Below, piece by piece: positions 29,001 to 44,340 of a DNA stretch of 64,000 nt. Position numbers and translations under genes: made by a program. The stretch comes from Hirudinaria manillensis (Eukaryota > Annelida > Clitellata > Hirudinida > Hirudinidae). Position 1 is the first letter of the stretch. Each line of letters opens with the position of its first letter. The stretch lies in NCBI GenBank assembly GCA_034509925.1, contig CM067529.1:5959001-6023000 (forward strand), in the 5' to 3' direction. The notes beneath the pieces were generated by a model, which did no database searches, had not been told where the DNA came from, and worked only from the letters and a program-made list of their open reading frames with translations.

Positions 29001-30418
29001 AACTTCATTGAAATGTTCAGTCGTCCGACATTAAAAAGTCCCGATCAAGACCCGGAAGTCTGGTGCTGCCCAACGACCTCGGCATGCCTGCACTCTCGCA
29101 AAGGTCGCTCACCACTGAAAATCTCAATCCTCTTCCCCAACCTGCTCCTCGTACAAAAAGTAAATTTCAATTGTTCAAAATTGGTCCAATTAATATTTAA
29201 TGTACCGTTCTAATTCTAGTTCTAATGTTTGCTTTGTCCTTTTAGATTCTTCGAATGCTTCTGCGACCTTCTCCATGATCAGTTCTACGTCGTCCGTCTT
29301 TGCAACCGGCTCGCACGATTCCACCGGCATTTCCTTGTCAAATCAGATGTTCAGAAAAAAAGCCCCACCTCCACCTCCTCCAGCTAGTGAGATTTTAGTA
29401 ATTAATAATGAAATAATAATAATAATAATTAAGAGCTTAAGCCCTTAAGCCATTAAATCTATTAAGAGGCTCATAGTCCTTGTAATGTTTATAGCTAGGA
29501 TCAGAAGTCATTTGAGAAATCCGTCAGATCCGGTCATTAATCACCACATCGGAGCAAAAACTCATTCGAGAGACACGTCTATAGACTTGAGGTTGGCACA
29601 AATTAACTAAATATTAAATAAATATTTTAAGGTGATATTTGTAAATGGGACCTTTACATTTTCAGTTTGAAACAACCAAAGACTCATTCAACTACAAGAC
29701 TTAGCTGTGAGTTTGTAATCATAATATATAAGTCACTGTAGAGCTTATCAAATATTAGAAGCCGGTTTACTTTTAGCGGGAGAAGAGAAAAGCAATCCGC
29801 CGGCTTTGCCACCCAAGCCGAGCACTCGACTCAGAAGTCAAATCCTCGACTTAATGATAGACCTCCCACCACCAGCTCCTCAAGCTCTCCAGTCTCCTGC
29901 AACTTTTAAACCTGGCAGTGCAAAGCAGGAAGTTAGTCCCCTCAACATCAAACACGATGTCAAGGCATGTTTTTGTAGCTTAATTATTTATCTCGTATTT
30001 ATTACTATCGTTATTGTTATTATCATTATTATTCCTGTTTTGTTGCTTACTAGATAATGGATAATATTTTCGACCGCTGGGAGCAGAGATGCAAGGCACT
30101 ATTCGACTGCGAGGCAGATAATGATGATGAACTCTCGTTCAGAAAAGGCGAGATTATCATCATTTTGAAGACTGATGAAGAAGACTGGTGGGTGAGTGAC
30201 TTATCGGAACATTACTAATATTTAAAGTCATTCCATATATCCCGACAAAATATTAGTATCATTGCTCCTGACACCCATTTTGAATTGATGAGTATTCCTG
30301 ATCAACACAGGAAGGAGAGATAGAGGGAGATCCGAAGAGGCGAGGCCTGTTTCCGTCCACTTTCGTTACCAAGGAGACGTCCGCCATCCCTTCGGCGGAC
30401 GACTCGGACACGTTTTAG
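23034..30418 (+). CDS. ASAP-family Arf GTPase-activating protein (BAR-PH-ArfGAP-ankyrin-SH3)
   Basis: ASAP proteins stimulate GTP hydrolysis on Arf GTPases and couple this to membrane curvature and actin at adhesions and endocytic sites. About 27 exons give roughly 1,030 residues. The start, [20 protein letters not shown], matches the family N-terminus (ISVSEF...EDY). In order: BAR domain (to about residue 290, with [19 protein letters not shown] and KERRIFQLQ); a linker [12 protein letters not shown] domain ([20 protein letters not shown]); ArfGAP zinc finger [17 protein letters not shown] with [12 protein letters not shown], where the Arg is the catalytic finger. Ankyrin repeats follow ([10 protein letters not shown] and [20 protein letters not shown]), then a Pro-rich tail with APPPPPPA and [10 protein letters not shown], and a C-terminal SH3 ([29 protein letters not shown]). 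The domain order is complete. Confidence 0.96.
24915..25010. repeat. 32-bp tandem repeat, three copies, in an ASAP intron
   Basis: Three 32-bp units (24915-24946, 24947-24978, 24979-25010) lie in tandem at the 5' end of the intron that follows the exon ending near 24906. Units two and three differ at only a few positions; unit one is a little more diverged. Each unit holds the core TGTATCATA. Confidence 0.9.
29403..29432. repeat. Short AAT microsatellite in an ASAP intron
   Basis: A run of about eight AAT-type units just after the exon ending in the poly-proline segment. Similar short runs occur near 28809-28827 and 41431-41453. Confidence 0.7.
29965..30053 (+). other. Candidate GC-AG intron in ASAP
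   Basis: The exon upstream reads ...NIKHDVK and the next exon reads [13 protein letters not shown], both in phase 0. The donor that keeps the full frame is AAG/GCATGT, a GC donor with a strong upstream match. A weak GT donor six bases earlier (GAT/GTCAAG) also keeps phase and would drop two residues. A GT donor just downstream leads to an immediate stop. Confidence 0.5.
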
Positions 30419-30897
30419 GTTCAAACTGCAGACTCATTTCTGGTCAATATAAAATGTCTGACCTTTCCGTGCCACAATTTCAATTTGCAAAGTTATTCTA
30501 TGCTCAATTTCTCTATTTAACTACACATTTCTTTTAAATTATTGCCACAATCTTGTACATAAATTTCATTTTAGATTTTGTTCAGCACTTATCAAGCAAT
30601 CTTGATTTTGTTTTGAAGGTTTTGGTCAGGTTGTTTTTTTTTTAAGCGGATGTACTGATCTGAAGACTTTTAAGGCTGATAAATAATCTCCTGTCTGACA
30701 TGCTTATAATAAAAATTTAAATTTTAAAGCATTATGCAATTACACAAAAATACTGTGAGGAAAATAATGTACAGCAGCATGATTTGTGATTTAACAACCA
30801 CAGTTCCTTCCAGAAGTGGGGATACATAACAGTCAAAATTTCATATCAAACTCAGAATGCATGTCAAGTAGCTAAATATATTCCTAAGCTAAAAATG
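30419..30897. other. Tail-to-tail spacer between ASAP and the tetraspanin
   Basis: The two genes converge here. The spacer should hold both 3' UTRs. It is AT-rich; an AATAAA lies near 30711 on the + strand. No gene was recognised. Confidence 0.4.
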
Positions 30898-32435
30898 TCA
30901 CTGATAAGGTCTTCCCCATTTGGCTTTTTGAGCTCTTATATCAGACATGAGGCTCCAAGCACAACATATTCCCAAGATCTGATAAAAAAAAGTGGTTCTT
31001 AGTACATAAAATACCAACACAAATTCTATTGAACATTCAAAATACCTGAAGTACAGCCACACCAATAACACAACCAGCAATTGGTATTATATAGGAGCTG
31101 AACCATTTGTCTCCTGCTTCTACACAGCCTGGAAATATTATCCACGTCTCCCATTAGCAGTTGTCTATCATTACTTTTGTTTGTTTCAACGACAACTCCG
31201 ACAGATCAACTCCACTAACCGTCGGCATAGATGTTGGTTGGTGCATAACCTTTCCTTCTGGCTCCATTGCCGCATTGAGTGTTTAGGATGGCAGACTATT
31301 GTAGACAAAAATTTGCATAAATGGTTAAATTAAATTACATTTGAAAACAATATTTCACATATGTTGCTGGTTTTCAGTAATTTACTTTTTAACTACATCA
31401 TTGGCTTTGTTTACCTGAGTGTCAGGCTTACAGCATGAGTATGGGACACCACAAGCATCAACACCAGGAGAGGAACAGTTGAAATAAATGTTTTTGTCCC
31501 AATCATCCATGCTGCTTAAACCACAGCAATGCAACTGTAAATAAAAAATTTCAAATGCTTCATAATTTCAAGAATGATTAACATGTGACATTATTAATAA
31601 AATGATCAGTATATTATTATTATTTTTATAGATTAACTGTATATTAGGTTAGTCCCTTTTTTGAAATCTGATTTATCATTTATTCTAGTAAAGAAATGTA
31701 AATAATAAGACAAATTTTTAACAAAGATTATTGAATGTGGATGAAAAGTGAATTCACCCAATCTGACTGAACCCAATCAACAAGATTCATGAGGTCGGGA
31801 TCATCTCTGTATTTTGGGATGACATCTTGAAGGCTTGATTTGACAATGCCATCTTTCAGCTAAAATAAAGCCATGTCTAATGTGTTACAAAAGGGCTCAG
31901 TGATCATAAATATAATATAATAAATACCCAGTCCTTGAAGGCAAAAGCAATAACAGCTGCAGTTACCAAGAGTAGCAACAATATTATCAGGAGTACCATG
32001 TACTAAAAGTATTTTCAAAGCTTCGTTCATTAGGAGTTATGCCAAATTTGAATTAAGTGGTACCTACAGCAATCAAAAGTGGTATATTTTCCCTAAGTGC
32101 CCCAATGCATCCAAAAAATCCAATGAAAAATATGACTACTCCACCAATGATCAATAAAGATACTGGATCAAATGTCGAATTTGTGAGGAGGCTAATATTA
32201 TTTACGTTGCTTTTTTGAACAGCTGCCCATATTCCAATACCAATCAACACAGATCCTGCAAACTACAAAAATATAAATTAAAACTAGGTGACTGACATTA
32301 GCAGCAATAAGTTTTTGATATACCAACCCACAGTAATATATTGAATCCGAACAGGAGGTATTTAACAACATAATTAACTTCCGATTTATCTTTTCGGGAA
32401 AACCTTTTCAACAAAGTATTAGACGGTCGAGCCAT
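30898..32435 (-). CDS. TspanC8-type tetraspanin (Tspan5/14/33 group)
   Basis: TspanC8 tetraspanins escort the metalloprotease ADAM10 out of the endoplasmic reticulum and so affect Notch and other shedding events. Eight exons (32328-32435, 32068-32262, 31928-32002, 31758-31859, 31415-31534, 31220-31295, 31046-31128, 30898-30978) give 279 residues with phase kept. Four membrane segments are present. The small-loop flank FGCIGALREN is typical. The large loop has YRDDPDLMNLVDWVQ, then LHCCGLSSMDDWDKNIYFNC, CGVPYSCC and NTQCG, and a final Cys before the fourth membrane span. That makes eight loop cysteines, which defines the C8 subgroup. The close match to Tspan5-like NIYFNC...CGVPFSCC...NTQCG supports the placement; assignment to one vertebrate paralogue is not justified. 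Confidence 0.94.
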
Positions 32436-33018
32436 GTTTAAAAGTGTTTACTTTCCACTATGTGTACAAAAATTACAATCTAACCAAAAATAGAATTATT
32501 TGATGACATTAGCTCCTTCACGAAGTCAGCACGAAAACTCTAAAAACCAGCCCATACGTACACAACCACACCTGTTGGAATATTACTAACGATATGGTAA
32601 TGGCCGCTAACGAACCTCATGAGAAATATTTTATAAAAAAAATTGTAATGCTTTATTTTTTTATGTATATCACTGCCTTCTATCTGAATATGCTACGGTT
32701 AGGTGAAATGGCGGGACAAATGGAATCTAAGAAACTGCTCCGCTGAAAGGACGTCCCCGAGCGATACTGTCGCAACCGGTACCATTTGCAGTTGGCACGC
32801 TCGGACATACACTCTCATTTTCACTATTTTCGATGACCTGTAATGTATTATCAACAGTGTCGATGTCTCTCCCATTTTATAATTTTTTGTATGGTCGAAA
32901 ACTATTTTAGTGGAAGCTTTACCACCACTTTTAAAATTAACGAACACCCCGAAAAAGCATTAATCCATTAATTTTCAATGGAGTTGATCCGAATAACTGA
33001 ATAATAGAAAAGATGTAA
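32436..33018. other. Spacer between tetraspanin and COMMD5
   Basis: Both neighbours are on the minus strand, so this holds the tetraspanin promoter and the COMMD5 3' UTR. An 82-codon open frame on the minus strand (32699-32947) lacks an ATG start and family features and was not accepted. Confidence 0.4.
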
Positions 33019-34713
33019 TCAGTTTGGGTCAGCAATGTTTAAATATCTGGAGTTTTCCAGAGGCTCCATCTCTTTGAGAACCATAGCAACGTTGAAGCGC
33101 AGTTCATGAAACTTTTTCTGGGGCACCTTTGACAATAATTAAGTAATAAAAAAAATTTATTTATATTTATTTATTAAAATTTTATTTATATATAATATAT
33201 CTGGATTTATTTATAAGATTCATAAGTTTAAAATGTTGTAAATACTTGAACAATTTCATTTAAAAGCTTACTTCAAAGATGTGAGTTTTGCCATCAGTTG
33301 TAATCAGCTTCATTGTTATAACTGCTTGCAATTCCTTGCTTAACAAACTTAAGAACAAATTCACCAAAAAATATTATATATACAAAAATAATAAGTATTA
33401 AATAGCCATAATGAGGCTTAACATGCAATTTCTTTGTCATTTGTTTTGGAAAATAAAGTGAAAGTTATAACCCTAACTTATATACAGAAAATATGAAATA
33501 AAAAATTTAACCAAAGGAATATTAGCAAAATAAGGAAAATGTAAACCTTAAGCATTTATGTAAATAAAACTGAAACATAACCTGTTGGAAATGCCAACAT
33601 CGACTCTCCAATCAAATGATTTCAAGGAATTTGGCTTAGGACCCAAAAGTGAAGCCTTTTCAAGTAGTTCCTCCCTAAGACATGTAAAACATTTATTCTT
33701 TACGTAACAAATAATTTACGATCCTGCTATTTGACATACAAATAATGCATCAACAAGAAATGCCCAAAGCCAATGTCCATAAATGTTAAATGATAAAAAA
33801 ATCATATAAATATGAAATCATTTATAGATATATATATCATTAAGATTTGTTCTCAACTTTGATTTATACCTCTCCTGTAAAATGAAGTTTAATGCATTTT
33901 TAAATAAGATTCACTAAACAAAAACTATTACTAATGAGATCTTCATAATTCAAATTCAACAAAATATTAATTATGAATTTAATAACTAAGCAAGGTGTTC
34001 AAGCCATACACAACAATAAAGAAAAGTTAAGCCCTATTGCCTTATAATTGTTCAAAGACTTTTATTAATAAAAATTAAGTAAATAACCAAACCTGGAACT
34101 GAAAATAATCTCAACAACAACAGCAATGAGGATGGGATCTAATCTAAATGAGGAACATAATTTCACTGCATAGAAAATTGGATGCACAATTTCAATGTAG
34201 TTACTTCATCTCTTTGAGGTCATCTTCCAATAGCTTGCAACATAAAACAAACATTATTTGATCAGTAATTAGTTATTGCATGAACAGTAATAAATACTTC
34301 TTTGGAATTGAGGCTTGACTTTAAAATGAGAACTAGCAATTTGTGCAGTCCTGATATTAGGTTAAGAAAATCATCCCTACTCAAACCAATTTGTGTCGTC
34401 CATTGGATTTGGCTGGGCTTGCATATTGTCTCAAAAATTGATGCTAGAACTTAAAACCATTTTTGATAATAAGTGGTTATTTGTAATAACCAGTTTAGTA
34501 ATATGATTTATAGCACTTAAAAGTAATTATTCATATTTGTTGAACAGCTCAAGACAAACCAGTATTGAAGCAAAATATTAAAGAAAAGAATGTACCGCTT
34601 TGAGTAATTGTCTGCAATGTCTCCTTTTTAATATTAGAAATCTTGAGTTTTACCAAAGCTTTAATTTCCTCTGGTACTTTTCGACCAACAAACAATTTTC
34701 TCTCTTCACTCAT
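33019..34713 (-). CDS. COMMD5: COMM domain-containing protein 5
   Basis: COMMD proteins form the ring-like part of the Commander complex, which recycles membrane cargo from endosomes with the Retriever complex. Seven exons (34596-34713, 34298-34443, 34205-34233, 34093-34143, 33582-33674, 33272-33347, 33019-33126) give 206 residues with phase kept; human COMMD5 has 224. The N-terminal helical domain is weakly conserved. The C-terminal COMM domain is clear: FDWRVDVGISNS, then MKLITTDGKTHIFEVPQKKF, then HELRFNVAMVLKEMEPLE. The WRVDVAIS and RYSVALVLKEMADLE segments of human COMMD5 are the closest family matches I can recall, which is why I prefer COMMD5 over its paralogues. The gene is divergent from CCDC149, with 572 bp between starts. 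Confidence 0.88.
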
Positions 34714-35285
34714 CTATGCGCCACACACCCCCAAAATCGGTTTCGTTGTGGAAATAATGAAATGCTTCGATCTGTTAATGAAACATCATGTGACTGACAA
34801 TCGTGATATTTCAGTAATATTATGAGTCAGACGAATCTAAACTAACACCGCAGACAACACAAACCCCGACGAATATGATGTGAATCAAGCGGTCCTTGTG
34901 TTATGAAACTATGTTACATTGGGAGTATATGTAAAAACCTTTTATTTCTATAAGACCATTTTTACATTTAAACTAATTTTCTGGATTATTACCTAGTTAT
35001 GATATTACAAGGTACATAATTACTCGAGATGATAAAATACCATAAAAATCAAATTATTAGCTAGTGGGTACTGTAGTATTTCCTTTGAGTTATTATATTA
35101 ACTTGTAACAAATACTTTATTTAGATTACATTTATTATACAAAATAGTTTTAGTTTTTTACAAGTAATGATTTAACTGATCGAACACTTGCGTAATTAGT
35201 CATTTGTTGTGCCATTTGAGACTGGCGACGGCCCAGTAGACGTTTACATATCTTTATTTTTGAGGATAACATCATCATCCATAAG
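34714..35285. promoter_or_regulatory. Divergent promoter region, COMMD5 and CCDC149
   Basis: The two start codons face away from each other across 572 bp, so this interval probably drives both genes. No TATA box or clear factor site stands out among the AT-rich sequence. A 60-65 codon open frame overlapping the left edge is the shadow of COMMD5 exon 1. Confidence 0.4.
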
Positions 35286-38125
35286 ATGGAGCCTTCGAAA
35301 CAAAGTTACGACATATTGCGCAACGAGGTTGGGAAAGGGGAGTTGGGCATTGAATTGAGTGAATGTCTTAAATTGGCTTTTTATAACAGATGTTAGACCT
35401 TGTAGACGAATGTGAAATCAAATAGTCCAGCAATAGAATTTCTAGATTAAAAATATAAGTTCCAAGGTTGTCCACACAAACAAAACAATTTCTATATTTC
35501 AACATATTTCGTTAGAGTCGATCATGAATTTGCTTTTATAAACACTTTTCCAGATCTAAAGATATTATACTTATAATTTCGACATTTGATTACTGAGCAT
35601 AGAACCATTATTTTCAACTGCTAATGATTATTCCTTGACAAATGCTTAAAAAAGGCAACTTGTTGCATTTTGATTGAATTGCATTTTTAGCTACATGTTT
35701 TTAAAAGAAAACTTGAGAGTAAGTGTGAGGCATTGCTCATATTGAGCAAGGATTTGGCACAATGTCGCCAAGAAAGAGATCAGTTCAAGCTAATGGCTGA
35801 ACAAGTCCAACTCAGATTTCAATCTATGAAAAGGCAGCTTGCTGGAATTGTAAGTTGATATGGATCCATTGTCAGATCAGAATGTTGTTAAGATATGTTC
35901 AATGCTTTGTGACAATTTTCATACTTAGACTTATGATCTATTTTTATTCAGTCATCAAGACCCACATCCAATTTAGAATCATTTGAAACTTCTGATACCA
36001 AACAACAGGTTGGATGATAATTTTAGAACTGAACATTTGTTGGAAGTGAAATAATGAAAGGCATTTCATTCAGAGCTTGGCTCACTTGTTATGTGAAATG
36101 AGAGATGTTAATAAATCTCTGCAATTTGAAGTAGATGACTTGAAACAAAAGTTGAAAGATGCCAATGGGGACATTAGAGTAATTTAACATTATTTGTTTG
36201 TACCATTCCTGATCTAATCTGAATCACTTATTTTTTTATTCTTGCAGTTGTTGAGGGAACAAATAGTGAGACACAGACTTGGTTCAGTCACAGAGGGAAT
36301 GGATACACGATTTTTCACTTCTCATGAAAGGGAGGACTTAGTGAAAAGGATGGAAAATGAAAAAGAGAAGGTGAATGAAATTGATCACCAAGAAATGATT
36401 TCTTCTATAGATTATTTCACTGAAAAGTACTATAATTCTTATACTTATCTTCTAGTTTGCTAGTTTACCTTTTGGATTAATTTTAATTCTTTCTCTGGTG
36501 AAATTTATTTCTTGTTGTAAGATATCCTTATGATTATTGAATACATAAATTAATGATAACATCCAGATAGCCCAGATGGAAAGAGATCTCCAGCAGTTGC
36601 TGGATGAGAAAGAGGAAATGGTGACAGAAAGGAATGAATATAAAAGGAAGTATGAAAACCTCAATAAAGAACTCAATAAAGTTTTTGGTGGACAAGATAA
36701 TAAAATTTTGGACATAGATGCCGTTATTGCCGAAAACAGGTAATTAATTGAATTAAATTTTGGATTATTGAAAAGTCACTTCAGAAGTAATTAGTCACTA
36801 CTTTATGGTTGTGTGACATCCAGATTAGCTTTCGTGTAAGTGGCAATGGTCGTTATGCAATCTGCACTGCCAACACCCTATGCTAGAGGTCTGTGCAAAT
36901 GGGAGAGCAATTCAGAAATGTCTTCCTCTTAGGATAGCTAAGACAGCTTAACAAATGACTAAATATGAACACATAACATCTAACACACTATGCATGTCAG
37001 ATGACATGACAAGTTTGTTGTGAACTTGTAGATATTTAAGTGAGAAAATGAAACAGATGGAGGATGAACGGGCCATAGCACTGAGTGCCCTCTCCAAATA
37101 TAAGGTGACTTTTGGTACCTTTATTTTCTTAATTTAAGGAAGAATTACTAGACATATATCCATATGTATATTTCTTCAAGAGCCTTCTAGAGAAGAAGAG
37201 AAATAAAGGCATATTAAAACTTGGGCAACATAGAAGCTGTGGACTAGTGATATCTCAAAAGCAAGGTCTAACATATGATTACATTTCCTATGATGGAAGT
37301 TTTAAATTTTCACAATCCCTAATTTGCTTTTAATCAGTTCAACAGCTGCTAGCAAACAGTAACTTAGCAAATCCTTCTCCACAAACAATGACAGATATCC
37401 ACTCCTTGGCTAGTTCATTACTTGAATGTCTTAATGATAAATCTACAGCATTGTCTCATCAAAAGAAAGCTAATAGGTGACTCTTATCAGGATTTGTTTA
37501 TTGGTATCAATTCAATTCAAATAAAGTTAAGTATTTAAACATATGGAACATAGAATTCTGGGTAAAAGGGTGGAAGAACTAGAGAACAAGCTAAAGGAAT
37601 CTGAGAAAGTTGATCTTAGAAACTTAGCAGGTAAGACAAGCACATCAAATTTAGTTGTCAAAAAGGAAATGTGCGAGATTTCGCAGATGCTGGTGATTCT
37701 TCTCCTTAAATCACTTTATCAAAACAACCCCATGTTTTTTAATTCAAGAAAAATCCCTTAGCCTCATGAAGCTCAAAGGTGAGTGTGGAGATGTGCCCCC
37801 AACACAGTATGACAGTCCTCATTGCCACTCATCCCAAGGGGATGTCGCAATCTCACCCGAACCGGTCGACGATCACGACGGAAGAAACAGCAGAGATGGT
37901 GACTCGAGTGACAGGACGAACACGAATGGTGTCAACGAGGACATGGATGACACCAGGGAAGTCCTCAACAAACTCCACGAACTTTTCATCCAGGATGACA
38001 TCAAATTCATAAACATCTGCGAAAGTGCTGACTGCAATGACGTGGAAAAAAGCATGACTCCCGACAAAACTTATTCCCCTACATCATTCTTGAATGATTC
38101 TACCATTGAGCCTCATGCAAGCTGA
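35286..38125 (+). CDS. CCDC149: Coiled-coil domain-containing protein 149
   Basis: CCDC149 is a conserved animal coiled-coil protein with no settled molecular role. Eleven exons (35286-35327, 35691-35849, 35952-36008, 36074-36178, 36248-36370, 36567-36739, 37032-37104, 37181-37265, 37338-37476, 37554-37630, 37749-38125) give 469 residues with phase kept. Family landmarks are LLREQIVRHRLG, FTSHEREDLVKRME, ERDLQQLLDEKEEM and IDAVIAENRYLSEKMKQ. SQKQVQQLLANSN follows, then DIHSLASSLLECLNDK and RILGKRVEELENKLKE. These parallel the family's HEREDLVQQLE, ENRYLQERLKQ, SAKQVQDLL and KILGNRVAELEKKL. The C-terminal 120 residues are acidic, Ser/Asp-rich and probably disordered. An earlier stretch of the family N-terminus may be shortened here. 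Confidence 0.93.
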
Positions 38126-38460
38126 TGTTTCAATTGTTAAACTTTCACATCTCAGAATTCCTGCAGAGTCATGTTAGATGATCACTAATGTGTCTATAAT
38201 TTCATTTTGAATCATACTGACTGTATGTATTGATACCATCACCCTCAATCACAAATATAATTTTGATGCATAAAAGATAGATATAGTTAACCAGGATATC
38301 CTCATTTTGCAATATGTTTTATTTCAAGTATTTTAAATTAACAGCAACCCAGGAACCATACAAAATTAACAGTCACAATAAACATGAGTGGTATAGGGGG
38401 TTCCAAGATCAGTACCAAGAAGCTTTGAAGAGAATTTAGGTTAGATGCCAATAGGTGGCA
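38126..38460. other. Tail-to-tail spacer between CCDC149 and CNOT11
   Basis: A 335-bp convergent spacer holding both 3' UTRs. No gene or repeat was recognised. Confidence 0.45.
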
Positions 38461-42485
<4,025 letters not shown>

Positions 42486-42945
42486 ATTTGTGTAAAATCG
42501 TAAAAATCGCAGCGCTGCCAAAAACCAGCGGCGCCCGCCAATTCACAACAACCTCTCCGCTATGAGGACTTTCCGATATTAATGTAAGCCATAGATTACT
42601 TAGCAATGCATTTTGAAAGATATCATTAATGTTTTAAGTGATTTTATATAATTATTACGGAATGACTTCAACTATATAATTAAAAATTTCTTTCACATCA
42701 TAGTTTTTACGAACTGAATTTTAAGTTTTACATTTTTTTCGTCTTCCAATATATTTTTTCTGATCCTGGATGTGATGTGATTTTCTTTTTCAGTTATCCC
42801 CGTCTGCTTCACTATCAAACTCATATAATTACTTATACTCAAGGCAGTTTTTAACCTTCTGCTGGCTTAGCAATATCCAAATTACTTCATGTTCGTCAAT
42901 GGCATCACTAAGAGGTGGGGAATATGGGGGTTCGGTTGCACCGGT
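42486..42945. other. CNOT11 upstream flank
   Basis: CNOT11 reads leftwards from 42485, so its promoter lies here. No gene was recognised in this interval. Confidence 0.4.
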
Positions 42946-43260
42946 TCATACAATTTCAGGGATATCTTGAAAAATTACAAGCGAAAGTATTTTTATCTGG
43001 GCTTTAGTAAAATAACAGATAATTGTCAAAAGCAAGAGTAGCAGAAACATATAAGTTTTGATGGAATACACTGGGTCGATATCACCAGAGGATCCAGGGC
43101 TAGCCCCTCTAAATGTTTTACATTTTTCCTCCCCCGCCAGAGTGTTCAAGATCCGACACTGATCGGCAGCATAGAAGTGACACTGAAATAATAAATTTAG
43201 AGCGGACAGAAACTGGTTAGAGATGGTTTCATAATATACTACTATAAGAGCAGGTGCCAT
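42946..43260 (-). CDS. Small protein with one C-terminal membrane segment, unrecognised
   Basis: I do not recognise this gene. An open frame of 104 codons starts at the ATG at 43260-43258. The middle is polar with three or four Cys (CHFYAADQC, KCKTFRG), followed by a Gly/Ser-rich stretch. A strongly hydrophobic segment, YMFLLLLLLTIICYF, sits near the C-terminus as in a single-pass protein. An acceptor-like TTATTATTTCAG lies in the frame just before CHFYAADQ, so the true 5' exon could lie elsewhere, to the right. The ATG overlaps the start of a frame on the opposite strand. Confidence 0.4.
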   Translation of the reverse strand: MAPALIVVYYETISNQFLSALNLLFQCHFYAADQCRILNTLAGEEKCKTFRGASPGSSGDIDPVYSIKTYMFLLLLLLTIICYFTKAQIKILSLVIFQDIPEIV

Positions 43261-43528
43261 GCGACGCAATGTTCCACCAGAAACGACTGATGCTTATTTG
43301 AACATGATTCAACTTAGGGGCTCAAACTGGTCGAAAACTGGTAGTACTTGCAGAGATTCAACTCTTGACAAAATGAATTTAAAGACACTAATACTTTTTC
43401 TGTACGAAAAGAGCATTCCCATAGTACGGCATTCAAGTGATCTGACAAAGAGAATATACAAGGAAAAAATAAAAGACAGGCGCGATTTGAAGGAAGTAAC
43501 CAGGAGGACGATATTTGAATTAAGATAG
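43259..43528 (+). CDS. Small basic protein with SAP-like helix pair
   Basis: A single-exon open frame of 89 codons. Residues about 39-70 read MNLKTLILFLYEKSIPIVRH and then SDLTKRIYKEKI. This follows the SAP pattern of two short helices, with Leu at the family spacing, a turn near Ile-Pro, and an Asp-Leu start to the second helix. SAP motifs usually bind AT-rich DNA. The protein is basic at the C-terminus (KIKDRRDLKEVTRR). Its ATG (43259-43261) overlaps the ATG of the minus-strand frame. The SAP call is by pattern only; the protein may be truncated or part of a longer spliced gene. Confidence 0.4.
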   Translation: MRRNVPPETTDAYLNMIQLRGSNWSKTGSTCRDSTLDKMNLKTLILFLYEKSIPIVRHSSDLTKRIYKEKIKDRRDLKEVTRRTIFELR

Positions 43529-44340
43529 CTTATTTTTTTACTAACTCCAGGGAATCGTCAATGAAATTGAAATGGTTCAAAATAATAATCTACCAATGAA
43601 ACCGATCCTTTGGTCAATTTTAAAATTAACCTTGACTTGTAAGAAGGTGGGCGTTTGATAAAAATACACGGTACGGGAACTGAAAACTTTCCGTTATATC
43701 GGCATAATACAACAATAGAGATTGTTGTTTGTCGACTGTTCATAATGAAGCTGGTTCTCTGACGACGTGACTTGGGTAATGAAGCTCTTAAACGGGTACC
43801 GCCACCTGAAATTTATTCATTTCAATAACAAACTCCGAAATGCGTTATTGCATGGATGCTCCATGACTCATTACGAACGGCACACACGCAGCACCTCGCG
43901 TTGTAAATCCTGTGGACAACTTGTTTACATTTACCACAGTTTGCCTACCCCGCTGCAGGCGTCCCCCTTCCCACCAGCGGATGGATGAGACCAATCATCA
44001 CTCCCGGTATCCTTCGCACCGCTTTATAATGATATCGTTAAATGCTAAAGTTCGGCTGAAATGATTTTTTTTGTCAACGGGACTCTATTTTGCTGTTAGA
44101 TTCATTAATTTGGATGCTTTGACGTCGGGCACATTTGCTGTAGGCTTAACGGCATCAGAACGAGTGATGTATCGATTCGCCTCACGCCATAAAATACCTG
44201 TGTTCACCTGGGAACAAACAATCGTTAACGGGAGCTCCAAATGAAGGTTTTCATCGAGGCACTAAATGCGAGGTTTGTATTTTTAAACGGGATATTGGCA
44301 AATTTCATCATCACCAATTTGAAAGGAGCAATTATTTGAT
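43529..44340. other. Spacer upstream of the large-loop membrane protein gene
   Basis: Open frames at 43558-43743 (-) and 43767-43988 (+) have no recognisable motif or clear splice context and were not accepted. Slightly less AT-rich than the surrounding spacers. No RNA gene was seen. Confidence 0.35.

Noticed and set aside
32699-32947. 82-codon minus-strand frame between tetraspanin and COMMD5
   Set aside because: No ATG start, no motif and no splice partners.
43767-43988. 73-codon plus-strand frame with a CKSCG motif
   Set aside because: The Cys pair alone does not make a zinc site; no partner Cys pair and no supporting exons.
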